9,335 nt of DNA from Nitrospinota bacterium. Lineage in GTDB: Bacteria > Nitrospinota > Nitrospinia > UBA9942. Shown in pieces: positions 1-5,816 of this stretch. The position numbers and the translations under genes are program-made. Numbering within the stretch: position 1 is the first letter of the stretch; every line of letters begins with the position of its first letter. Where the stretch lies: positions 1 through 9,335 of the forward strand of contig JACQEW010000117.1 in assembly GCA_016200365.1 (NCBI GenBank), in the 5' to 3' direction. The notes under the pieces are model-generated. The model searched no databases. It saw only the letters and a program-made list of their open reading frames with translations, and was not told the origin of the DNA.

Positions 1-33
1 CCCCCCTTTGAAAAAGGGGGGTTAGGGGGGATT
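1..33 (+). repeat. C/G-run palindromic repeat, left copy, possibly in the coding frame
   Basis: A run of C, a short AT loop (TTTGAAAAA) and a run of G form a hairpin, followed by a TTAGGGGGG tail. The same arrangement in the same orientation occurs at 749-781, so the two copies flank the FGE-like gene. This copy is open in the gene's frame and would encode PPFEKGGLGG, a peptide typical of a translated intergenic repeat. The window edge may cut the element. Confidence 0.6.
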
Positions 34-717
34 TACAAAGACCCCTTAACAGGCATGGTCTTTGTCAAAGGCGGGTGCTATCAGATGGGGGATACCTTTG
101 GAGATGGGGATAGTGATGAAAAGCCTGTCCATGAAGTATGTGTTGATGATTTTTACATGGGGAAATATGAGGTTACACAAAGGCAATGGACAGGAATAAT
201 GGGAAGCAATCCATCATATTTCAAAAACTGCGATGACTGCCCTGTTGAGCAAGTTAGTTGGGATGACATTCAGGAATATATCAATAAGCTCAATCAAAAG
301 ACAGGCAACAAATACAGACTGCCAACAGAGGCGGAGTGGGAATATGCAGCGAGGAGTGGAGGGAGGAGCGAGAAATATTCAGGGGGTAATAACATTGACA
401 GTGTAGGATGGTATGATAAAAATTCTGGCAGTAAAACACATCCAGTAGGACAGAAGGAGGCAAATGGATTAGGATTGTATGACATGACAGGTAATGTATG
501 GGAGTGGTGCAGCGATTGGTATGCTGATGATTATTACAGAAAGAGTCCGAAGAATAATCCGAGAGGTGCTGATAGCGGACAATACCGGGTGCTTCGCGGC
601 GGTTCGTGGAACTACGGACCGCGGTTCTTGCGGGCATCTGACCGCGACGGGTTCGTGCCTACGGGACGGTACAGCTACGTCGGGTTTCGTCTGTCTCTTC
701 CTTCTTCCCGCCAGTAG
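1..717 (+). CDS. FGE/SUMF1-like C-type-lectin protein, 5'-partial; likely DGR variable (target) protein
   Basis: The protein belongs to the formylglycine-generating-enzyme-sulfatase (SUMF1/EgtB-like) superfamily. From the first in-frame Met (base 55) it shows the FVKGGCYQMGD opening, KYEVTQ, YRLPTEAEWEYAAR, GLYDMTGNVWEW and the closing RVLRGGSW...GFRL. The frame is open to base 1, there is no Shine-Dalgarno before 55, and the preceding residues (YKDPLTG) match the usual family lead-in, so the true start is probably outside the window. Residues about 177-213 (counted from base 55) have the layout of a DGR variable region on a C-type-lectin fold, so the likely role is ligand display or binding rather than catalysis. 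The first 580 bases are AT-rich and the last 135 GC-rich. A reverse-transcriptase remnant follows at 979. The fold is certain; DGR-target status is strongly inferred because no template repeat is visible. Confidence 0.88.
   Translation, partial: PPFEKGGLGGIYKDPLTGMVFVKGGCYQMGDTFGDGDSDEKPVHEVCVDDFYMGKYEVTQRQWTGIMGSNPSYFKNCDDCPVEQVSWDDIQEYINKLNQKTGNKYRLPTEAEWEYAARSGGRSEKYSGGNNIDSVGWYDKNSGSKTHPVGQKEANGLGLYDMTGNVWEWCSDWYADDYYRKSPKNNPRGADSGQYRVLRGGSWNYGPRFLRASDRDGFVPTGRYSYVGFRLSLPSSRQ
583..714 (+). other. Putative DGR variable repeat (VR) at the 3' end of the FGE-like gene
   Basis: From 583 to the stop the sequence switches to high GC and carries codons typical of adenine mutagenesis of AAC: AAC 610, TAC 613, TTC 625, GAC 640, GAC 646, TTC 652, TAC 670, AGC 673, TAC 676. 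They are separated by codons for conserved residues (G, W, P, R, L, A, G, F, R). Eight non-AAC codons of NNC form in one small region is what the TR-to-VR process leaves. The 3' part (682-714, encoding GFRLSLPSSRQ) lacks such codons and could hold the initiation-of-mutagenic-homing segment. Boundaries are approximate because the template repeat is absent from this window. Confidence 0.72.
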
Positions 718-748
718 TTATTTTCTAGATTCTAATTTTCTATTTTCT

Positions 749-781
749 AATCCCCCTTAATAAAGGGGGGGTAGGGGGTTG
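749..781 (+). repeat. C/G-run palindromic repeat, right copy
   Basis: CCCCC, then TTAATAAA, then a G run, TA and GGGGG, in the same order and orientation as the element at 1-33. It lies 31 bases after the FGE-like stop codon. The hairpin may also act in transcript ends; a T run (781-787) follows the second G block. Confidence 0.55.
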
Positions 782-796
782 TTTTTTTGATGGGGT

Positions 797-815
797 GCAG
801 GGGCAAAGCCCCTGC
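797..815 (+). repeat. Small perfect hairpin, possible weak terminator
   Basis: GCAGGGGC-AAA-GCCCCTGC forms a perfect 8-bp stem with a 3-base loop. A T-rich stretch (ATTTTTTG) follows about eight bases later, which is too far for a classical intrinsic terminator. The same kind of hairpin is a common dispersed repeat, so a repeat element is the better reading; terminator function for the gene ending at 717 is possible. Confidence 0.5.
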
Positions 816-863
816 CCGCGATATTTTTTGTAACTCAAACCTTCACCAAGACCCCGTCCCTCT

Positions 864-936
864 GTCATGCCCGAATGCTTCTGTCGGGCATCCAGCTTTA
901 AAACATGGATTCCCGCCAAATGCACGCGGGAATGAC
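864..936. repeat. Nested palindromic REP/MITE-like element
   Basis: The element is a pair of inverted half-units: one opens with GTCATGCCCG and closes with CGGGCATCCA, the other runs TGGATTCCCGCC to GGGAATGAC. Each half also folds on itself (GCCCG with CGGGC; TCCCGC with GCGGGA). The GTCATTCCCGC...GGAATCCA layout is a widespread bacterial dispersed-repeat type. It lies in the spacer between the DGR variable protein and the truncated reverse transcriptase. Confidence 0.7.
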
Positions 937-978
937 AATCTTAATCAAAGAGGTATTTTTAGGTGAAAAGATAACAGT

Positions 979-1290
979 ATGAGATTTATAAAGAGATTGA
1001 AAAAGATGAGCAGTCTATATCGTAAAGAGATTTTAGATTGGAAGGATATAAACCCATCGGTTCAAAGCTGGATAGGGCATACAAAACATGCGGATACTTA
1101 TGGGCTGAGGAGAAGCATATTTGAAAGGGTAATTTTTTGCAGAGCAGTTGACTCTTTAGAAATAGTAGAAGTAGGAGACAATAAACTTCTCCTCTTATCT
1201 AAAAGGGAAGGAGTTTCAATAGAAACCATCGCTAATCTATGGATTCAAGAGAAACTGCAGGAAACAGGAAAAGAAGGGAAAAATGTTTGA
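979..1290 (+). CDS. Remnant C-terminus of a DGR-type reverse transcriptase with an unrelated tail
   Basis: Residues 1-54 match the C-terminal thumb end of DGR reverse transcriptases: FIKRLKKM, a short linker, then SVQSWIGHTKHADTYGLRR and SIFERVIF. The palm domain and its catalytic (Y/F)xDD-type motif are absent; an in-frame TGA at 964 closes the frame just upstream and repeats fill the space before it, so this cannot be an active polymerase. Residues 55-103 are not typical of DGR enzymes. They end in GVSIETIANLWIQEKLQ, resembling the tail of small CopG/BrnA-like antitoxins (weak resemblance, from memory). No good ribosome binding site precedes the ATG. It sits where the RT of the adjacent variable protein would lie. 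RT origin is confident; translation of the fragment is uncertain. Confidence 0.7.
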   Translation: MRFIKRLKKMSSLYRKEILDWKDINPSVQSWIGHTKHADTYGLRRSIFERVIFCRAVDSLEIVEVGDNKLLLLSKREGVSIETIANLWIQEKLQETGKEGKNV

Positions 1291-1326
1291 GATAAGTCAT
1301 TTTACAAAGGGGAGGAGATAAAGTCT

Positions 1327-1356
1327 GCAGCAACAGGTCTGAAGACCTGTTGCTGC
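1327..1356. repeat. Perfect 13-bp inverted repeat between convergent genes
   Basis: GCAGCAACAGGTC pairs exactly with GACCTGTTGCTGC around a TGAA loop. It lies between the stop codons of the + gene ending at 1290 and the - gene ending at 1386, where a bidirectional transcript end would fall. No T run follows on either strand, so it is not a classical intrinsic terminator. It could stabilise 3' ends or be a protein-binding palindrome. Confidence 0.6.
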
Positions 1357-1385
1357 GAATAATATAATCGTAGAGACTTTCAGTA

Positions 1386-1739
1386 TCATGTAATAAGATA
1401 AGCTATCTGTCCTGCACTTTCGGGGTTTAAGAGCAGGAGAGACTTAAAGATTTTTAGATGTTTGTTTATGTCAGGCATATTCTCTATGCTCAAAGAGACA
1501 TATTCTCCGGCAACCAGATCACGCCAGCGAAGCATCTCCTTTCTTAACCCTCTCCGAATATCCGATTGAACAGTGAGGTCTGTCAAATAAAGAACCCTTT
1601 CGTAACAGAGTTTTAATCCCATTTTATCGGGCGGTGAAAACAGCCTTTTTGCCCTGTTCATTTCGTTTCCTATCATCAGTATCTGCTGTAATGAGGAAAA
1701 AGATGACCATCTCTCTTTTGTTAATCCAGAATGCTGCAT
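1386..1739 (-). CDS. Small helical protein of unknown function
   Basis: The predicted product has 117 residues, no signal peptide and no membrane segment. It looks all-helical. Its order (KERWSSFSSLQQILMIGNE, then NRAKRL, then YERVLYLTDLTVQSD, then RGLRKEMLRWRD) recalls a family of small bacterial hypothetical proteins with a W...L..Q..IG.E...A pattern followed by ALELLDLT and REV/RD segments; this match is from memory and no function is assigned there. The ATG directly follows the TAG of the DUF5674-like gene with no gap, and GGAGAGG lies about nine bases before it, so the two genes are almost certainly co-transcribed and perhaps translationally coupled. A toxin-antitoxin-like pair is possible but nothing in the residues shows it. 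Confidence 0.72.
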   Translation of the reverse strand: MQHSGLTKERWSSFSSLQQILMIGNEMNRAKRLFSPPDKMGLKLCYERVLYLTDLTVQSDIRRGLRKEMLRWRDLVAGEYVSLSIENMPDINKHLKIFKSLLLLNPESAGQIAYLIT

Positions 1740-2102
1740 CTATAATTCCTCTCCGCTTCCTATTAACTCAAAGGTCATCTCCCTTATCTTTTTCCTCAAA
1801 TCTTCGTCCATAACTTCCATGCTGTTATTCTTTTGAGAGGGGCGGATATTAATCATTGAGGTATATTCGATACAGCCCGATTCTCCTTTGCCGGGGTAAT
1901 AATTTGCCCCCCAGATGTCTTTTTGCTCGCTTCCGTTTTCAATGAGCATCTGCTCCCCGTCTGCATGAAGCTCGCCGCCTATGGCAATCCGCCTTTGTTT
2001 TAAATCTACAACATACTTAACCATATCCTTGAAGCCGTCATCAACAAGTTTTTTCAACCCATCTCTGTCTATTTTTGATGTTATCAATTTTATATCAGCC
2101 AT
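1740..2102 (-). CDS. DUF5674-like protein
   Basis: The 120-residue product matches the pattern I know for DUF5674: a short lead with L..LVDDGFKDMVKYVVDL, a strand with IAIGGELHADGEQMLIENGS (residues 41-58), EQKDIWGANYYP, then SMINIRPSQKN and a closing helix. The conserved GGELHAD and INIRPSQ blocks are both intact and the length is normal, so the gene looks functional. The family's biochemical role is not known to me. There is no clear Shine-Dalgarno; a TATAAT on the coding strand (2118-2123) lies just upstream, directly outside the long inverted repeat at 2125-2246. It is the first gene of a gapless pair with the small helical protein downstream. Confidence 0.8.
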   Translation of the reverse strand: MADIKLITSKIDRDGLKKLVDDGFKDMVKYVVDLKQRRIAIGGELHADGEQMLIENGSEQKDIWGANYYPGKGESGCIEYTSMINIRPSQKNNSMEVMDEDLRKKIREMTFELIGSGEEL

Positions 2103-2124
2103 AAAGAAATTAACGAAATTATAA

Positions 2125-2246
2125 ACCGCAGAGGCGCGGAGACGCAGAGAAAAACTAACAACCTACAACTTACAACCTAAAACTGTTGTTTGTTGTCAGT
2201 TGTTAGTTGTCGGTTCTTCATCTCTGTGCCTCTGCGTCTCTGCGGT
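2125..2246. repeat. Long imperfect inverted repeat IR1
   Basis: The left arm 2125-2150 (ACCGCAGAGGCGCGGAGACG...) and right arm 2221-2246 (...CTCTGCGTCTCTGCGGT) pair at 22 of 26 positions. The inner part also pairs imperfectly: acaacct/acaactt units on the left against ttgtc/gttgttag units on the right. Both arms are degenerate short tandem repeats. It fills the spacer between the FliL-like and DUF5674-like genes. Confidence 0.8.
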
Positions 2247-2262
2247 AAAATCAAGTTTTTGT

Positions 2263-2841
2263 TCATTGCACTAAAAATTCAGTGAAATACAGCCTGATTA
2301 CAGTTCCTGCCTGAAGCGCCATATTTATGGTAGTTGTAATGTCCTTCGCAAGTTTTTCCCTCTCGTTTTTGTCCTGAAAATTCTTCAGTCCCTTGGTCTT
2401 TAATATAAAGAAGATATTTTCCCGCAGCAGGACTATATTCCTTTCAATCTCCTTTGTTACATCTTTATCGCTCAGTTCAACCGCTACGGAGATTTTAAGG
2501 AATTTCCCTTCGGATACATCGTGAGCCTGTCGAAGCGGCTCGCCGCCTGAAAGGGGTACAAAGAACGGCTCGAATGAATATAGCGGGATAATTTCTACTG
2601 CTGCCGGCGGGGTTTTTTTGACCGGCTCTTCTTTTTTGGGTTTACGGGTGAAGAATATGATGATAGCGATTATCAGAATAACAGCGACAGCAGAGGATAT
2701 AAGGATTATAATTTTTTTTTTTGAAAGGGGTGTTTTTATCTTTTCTTTTTCACCCTCTCCTTCTTCTGTCTTTACCTCCTCTTTTTTATCCCCTGCAGGT
2801 ATAAGGTCAATATCTAATTCTGTCTTCCTCTTTTTTGCCAT
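2263..2841 (-). CDS. FliL-like single-pass inner-membrane protein with a repeat-derived insertion
   Basis: The 192-residue product has a charged cytoplasmic N-terminus (1-43, K/E-rich), one membrane helix at about 44-64 (IIILISSAVAVILIIAIIIFF) and a periplasmic domain like FliL: IIPLYSFEPFFVPLSG, GKFLKISVAVELSD, RNIVLLRENIFFILKTK, then NMALQAGTVIRLYFTEFLVQ. FliL associates with the flagellar motor/stator, but no other flagellar gene is near, so this may be an orphan paralogue. Residues about 101-112 (EPLRQAHDVSEG) interrupt the family's usual short G-to-KFLK join and come from a repeat-like DNA segment (2506-2548). It lies downstream of the receiver-TPR gene across IR2. No clear ribosome binding site is visible. 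Confident on fold; function is inferred. Confidence 0.78.
   Translation of the reverse strand: MAKKRKTELDIDLIPAGDKKEEVKTEEGEGEKEKIKTPLSKKKIIILISSAVAVILIIAIIIFFTRKPKKEEPVKKTPPAAVEIIPLYSFEPFFVPLSGGEPLRQAHDVSEGKFLKISVAVELSDKDVTKEIERNIVLLRENIFFILKTKGLKNFQDKNEREKLAKDITTTINMALQAGTVIRLYFTEFLVQ
2506..2548 (-). repeat. Dispersed-repeat-like sequence inserted in frame within the FliL-like gene
   Basis: On the coding strand the segment contains GCTTCGACAGGCTCACGATG. The TTCGACAGGCTCA core is a well-known dispersed intergenic repeat motif in many bacteria. Here it is translated without breaking the frame (EPLRQAHDVSEG). No second copy is seen in this window, so the repeat identity rests on recognition of the core motif. 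Confidence 0.55.
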
Positions 2842-2852
2842 AACCCATGATA

Positions 2853-3002
2853 TAGAACACGGATGACACGGATGAGACGGATTAACACAGATATAAGTAG
2901 ATGATAGAGGATAGAAGTCAGAAGATAGATTTCTATTTTCTAACTTCTATCTTTTTTAAAAATCTGTGAAAATCCGTTTAATCTGTGTCATCTGCGTTCT
3001 AT
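2853..3002. repeat. Long imperfect inverted repeat IR2
   Basis: The outer left arm (TAGAACACGGATGACACGGATGAGACGGATT) pairs with the outer right arm (AATCCGTTTAATCTGTGTCATCTGCGTTCTA) at 26 of 31 positions. The inner part pairs GATAGAAGT/GAAGATAG units with CTATTTTCTAACTTCTATC. The left arm is a tandem of about 10-base ACACGGATG units. The right arm touches the first base of the receiver-TPR stop codon (TAA, coding strand) at 3002. Confidence 0.8.
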
Positions 3003-4156
3003 TAAGTTTGCTCCAATCCCGAAAGAGCCTCTTTGCATTCCTTAAAATTCGGGTCTATCTCAAGTGCTTTTTTAAATGCCGATACAGCCTCTATCTTCTT
3101 TTTTACCTCTAAATACGCCCTGCCCATGTTGTAGTATACAGCCTCATCCTTAGGGTCAAGTCTAATCGCTTTTTTATATTCTTCTATAGCCTCTAAATGT
3201 TTTCCCTTCCGCCTCAGTGCGATGCCGAGCCTGTTATAGACATGGATGTTTTCGACTACATTCAGCGAGCCTTTGAACGACTCTGCAGCCTTTTCATCAT
3301 GCCCGCTCTTTAAATACGCCTCCCCAATATCTGTCCTCAGCTCTGCATTTTTCGGGTCAACATTTACGGCTGTTTTAAACGCCTTATCCGCCTTCTCTAC
3401 CTCTCCCTTAGCCAGATATATCTTTCCGAGCTGCGCCTGCCTCTGCGGATTATTCGGGCTTATCTTTGCCGCCCTCTCGATTGACTCCATGGCTTTGTCT
3501 GTATCTCCCTTCTTTAAATACATGTCCCCCATGCTCTGATGGACCTTTATATACTGAGGATTTATTTTATATGCCTCCTCGTAATAGGCAATCGCCTTAT
3601 CATCCATACCCATCTTTTCGTAAACTTCCCCTATTGCATGGCGGATTCGTGCGCTCTTAGGAGTCATTTTCAGGGCATCTTCATAAGTGGAAATCGCCTC
3701 TTTATACATCCCGCCGTCATAATATTTCATAGCCTTTGTTATCGCCTTATCGGCTTCACCCGGGTTCGCCTTTTTATCGAGAATGCTGTTAATCTTTTCT
3801 CCCAGTGTCTTTGCAACAAAGGGTTTTATTATGTATCCGTCCACCTCTGTCTCCGCCGCCTGAACTATCTGCGACTCGGTTATCTCTGCGGTAACCATGA
3901 GAAAGGGCATGTCCTTTAATTTTTCGTCGTCCCTGACCTTTCTTAACAGCTCGATGCCGGACATGACGGGCATATTCCAATCGCATATAACAAAGTCAAC
4001 ACCTTCAGATTTCATCTTTTTTAAAGCCGTGTCGCCGTTTTCAGCCTCCGATATATATTCATAACCAATACAACGGAGCATATTCCTTATTGTCCGCCTC
4101 ATATTGGTCATATCGTCAATAATTAAAAGCTTCATTCTTTTATCCGCTGCTGACAT
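3002..4156 (-). CDS. Response regulator: CheY-like receiver fused to TPR repeats
   Basis: The 384-residue protein starts at the ATG at 4156, chosen because GGAGG (4163-4167) sits six bases upstream; an ATG at 4204 in the same frame lies inside an inverted repeat and adds unlikely residues. Residues 8-130 form a receiver with acidic pair D14/D15, phospho-acceptor D59 (VICDWNMP), T89 (MVTAE) and K111 (IIKPF), all intact. Residues about 140-380 form six to seven TPR units (for example YYEEAYKINPQYIKVHQSMGDMYLKKG), a protein-binding scaffold. No DNA-binding domain exists, so output is presumably by protein contact. The histidine kinase gene lies directly upstream and is the likely partner; the FliL-like protein downstream may belong to the output. 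Confidence 0.93.
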   Translation of the reverse strand: MSAADKRMKLLIIDDMTNMRRTIRNMLRCIGYEYISEAENGDTALKKMKSEGVDFVICDWNMPVMSGIELLRKVRDDEKLKDMPFLMVTAEITESQIVQAAETEVDGYIIKPFVAKTLGEKINSILDKKANPGEADKAITKAMKYYDGGMYKEAISTYEDALKMTPKSARIRHAIGEVYEKMGMDDKAIAYYEEAYKINPQYIKVHQSMGDMYLKKGDTDKAMESIERAAKISPNNPQRQAQLGKIYLAKGEVEKADKAFKTAVNVDPKNAELRTDIGEAYLKSGHDEKAAESFKGSLNVVENIHVYNRLGIALRRKGKHLEAIEEYKKAIRLDPKDEAVYYNMGRAYLEVKKKIEAVSAFKKALEIDPNFKECKEALSGLEQT

Positions 4157-4167
4157 TAAAATCCTCC
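4154..4167 (-). promoter_or_regulatory. Shine-Dalgarno that fixes the receiver-TPR start
   Basis: The coding strand reads GGAGGATTTTAATG: a strong GGAGG six bases before the ATG. It is the best ribosome binding site of the - strand cluster and decides between the 4204 and 4156 start codons. Confidence 0.8.
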
Positions 4168-4185
4168 AAGAAATTATAAAAACCC

Positions 4186-4341
4186 TTTCACCACAAAGAC
4201 ACAAAGATCACAAAGGGAATAAAAGAAAAGATTAAAGAGAAATGGGAAAATAGTGAAAGAAAGGAAAAAATAATTTTTATTTCCCCCCTTTTTCCATTTT
4301 TTATTTCTTTTCTTTGTGTCCTTAGTGTCTTTGTGGTGAAA
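4186..4341. repeat. Long imperfect inverted repeat IR3
   Basis: The outer arms are TTTCACCACAAAGACACAAA... (from 4186) and ...CTTAGTGTCTTTGTGGTGAAA (to 4341), nearly perfect over about 30 bases. The inner arms are purine-rich on the left (AAAGAAAAGATTAAAGAGAAATGGGAAAA) and pyrimidine-rich on the right. The arms are tandem ACAAAG(A/G)(A/T)C-like units. The right end stops exactly one base before the kinase stop codon at 4342. Confidence 0.82.
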
Positions 4342-5655
4342 TCAAGTCTTTGTGCTGTTAATAGGCAGTGTGAAAAAGAAGGTGCTTCCCTTTCCCTCTT
4401 CGCTCTCGACCCAGATTTTGCCTCCGTGCGTCTCTACAGCCATCTTGCAGAATGTGAGACCGAGCCCGGTGCTGCTTCTTCTCCTTACTCCATCCTCTGT
4501 CTTCTGGCTGAACTTTTCAAATACTTTATCCTGGAAGTCTTTTGGAATACCCTTTCCTTCGTCCCTTACGCTGATTTTTACAAAATCATTATCCCTTTCT
4601 GCCTTTGTTTTTATCTCCCTTCCTTGAAATGAATAGGCAATAGCGTTGTTGACCAGGTTTGCTATTATCCTCTCGATTATCTCTTTATCTGCCGTAATTG
4701 GAATATCTCCATCAGGCAGACTCACCGTCATTTTCAATTCCTTCTGAAGCGCCACGACCTTCATCCGCTCTATCTTGTTCTGAATAAGCTCCCCTATCTG
4801 AAATTGGTCCCGGTTAAGCTTCATCCTCCCCTCCTCCATCTTGCTTATATCGAGGAGGTTCATGACCATACCGAGGAGGTTTTCGCATCCCTGAATTCCT
4901 GTCTCAAGCACCTCTTTGTCTTCTGTGGACAGGTTCTGGTTATAGGTAAGAATATCGAGATTGGACATTATTTCTCCGAGAGGACCTTTTAGGTCGTGAA
5001 CAATCATGCTGGTAAGGTCTTCCTTCATCCTCTGGAGCTGTATCAATTCGTCATTTTTCTTTTTCAGTTCCTCGTGGAGCTCGCTGTAAACGATAACAGG
5101 CGCAATTTTATCTGCAAAGAGGATAAGGCTTCCGATGTCGCTCTCCGTGAATACACCGCTCATTCCCCTCTTTTCACTGACATTCAGCACGCCGATAACC
5201 TGTCCCTGGTCGCCGATTAACGGGACAGAGAGGAGGGAGTTGCTGCTGCCGGGTTTCACTGCCCCTCCTCTATACTTAAAACGGGGGTCCTTGGTTATAT
5301 CCTCTATTAAGATGGGTCTTTTGTTCTGAACAACCCAGCTTGCCACACTATCCCCTATCTTCTGTCTTTTGCCGACGAGATTCGGGTTAAGCCCGTCCTT
5401 TGTTGCAGCCTCTACGACCACAAGCTCGTCGCCTTTCTGTGTGTCAACCAGCATCAGCGAGCCTTTTTCTGCATTTACATGCTCAACTATAATGAAGATG
5501 GACTTTTGAATCTTTGTATTCAGGGGAAGGTCGGAGGAGAGTATCTTTGTGCTTTCGCCGGCAGCCTCGGCAGACTTCAGCCTGCGGTTCAATTCTCTTA
5601 TATATTCCTCAAGCTCTTCTATTTTTAATTTGAGATTGCCGTTTTCTTCCGACAT
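4342..5655 (-). CDS. Soluble GAF-domain sensor histidine kinase
   Basis: The 437-residue kinase has no membrane segment, so it senses inside the cell. Residues 1-32 are a coiled coil. Residues about 45-190 are a GAF domain (KGSLMLVD, VGKRQKIGDSVASWVVQNKRP, LLSVPLIGDQGQVIGVLNV). A helical linker (191-212) leads to the HisKA domain with H-box SMIVHDLKGPLGEIM (His220). The ATPase domain has the N box (NLVNNAIAYS, N333/N337), G1 (RDEGKGIP, 364-371), F box (FEKFSQ) and G2 (STGLGLTF, 395-402), all intact. It is followed by the receiver-TPR gene, its probable phosphotransfer partner. The GAF ligand cannot be read from sequence. No ribosome binding site is obvious before the ATG. Confidence 0.93.
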   Translation of the reverse strand: MSEENGNLKLKIEELEEYIRELNRRLKSAEAAGESTKILSSDLPLNTKIQKSIFIIVEHVNAEKGSLMLVDTQKGDELVVVEAATKDGLNPNLVGKRQKIGDSVASWVVQNKRPILIEDITKDPRFKYRGGAVKPGSSNSLLSVPLIGDQGQVIGVLNVSEKRGMSGVFTESDIGSLILFADKIAPVIVYSELHEELKKKNDELIQLQRMKEDLTSMIVHDLKGPLGEIMSNLDILTYNQNLSTEDKEVLETGIQGCENLLGMVMNLLDISKMEEGRMKLNRDQFQIGELIQNKIERMKVVALQKELKMTVSLPDGDIPITADKEIIERIIANLVNNAIAYSFQGREIKTKAERDNDFVKISVRDEGKGIPKDFQDKVFEKFSQKTEDGVRRRSSTGLGLTFCKMAVETHGGKIWVESEEGKGSTFFFTLPINSTKT

Positions 5656-5670
5656 GGTTTAAATGGTAAT

Positions 5671-5800
5671 TTTTCACCACAGATATTCACGGATAAATAA
5701 AGTGAAAGTGAAAGTGAAAGTGAGAAGCAATAGATTCCTTGTACTTACACTTACACTTACACTTTTTCTCTCTGTGATTTTCCGTGCCATTCCGTGGTAA
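5671..5800. repeat. Long imperfect inverted repeat IR4 with GTGAAA/ACTTAC tandem cores
   Basis: The inner left arm is four AGTGAA units (5701 on) and the inner right arm is ACTTACACTTAC-type units (5742-5763), pairing with periodic single mismatches. The outer arms TCACCACAGATATTCACGGA and TCCGTGCCATTCCGTGGTAA pair at about 14 of 20. It fills the spacer between the HEAT-repeat and kinase genes. Confidence 0.8.
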
Positions 5801-5816
5801 TTTGCTATCTTAAATG

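Larger units (their letters stand above)
718..978. other. Repeat-packed spacer at the probable DGR deletion junction
   Basis: These 261 bases hold a TCTA/TTTTCTA-rich stretch (721-750), the C/G-run repeat (749-781), a small hairpin (797-815) and the nested palindrome (864-936). No Avd, template repeat or reverse-transcriptase palm is found, although these normally lie between a DGR target gene and the RT end. Confidence 0.6.

Noticed and set aside
290..760. ORFs overlapping the FGE-like gene in other frames and strand
   Set aside because: The FGE frame has clear family motifs; the others do not.
718..1385. Template repeat matching the VR
   Set aside because: I looked for the conserved words of the VR (such as CGGCGGTTCGTGG and GTCGGGTTTCGTCTG) on both strands of the window and saw no second copy.
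4157..4204. Upstream ATG at 4204 for the receiver-TPR protein
   Set aside because: It falls in the arm of IR3, lacks a ribosome binding site and adds non-conserved residues; the ATG at 4156 has a strong GGAGG.
4333..5329. Several + strand ORFs opposite the kinase gene
   Set aside because: They lie inside a kinase gene with every catalytic motif intact and show no recognisable protein features.
5701..5764. GTGAAA and ACTTAC tandem repeats as a CRISPR array
   Set aside because: Units are six bases long with no spacers; they are the two arms of an inverted repeat.
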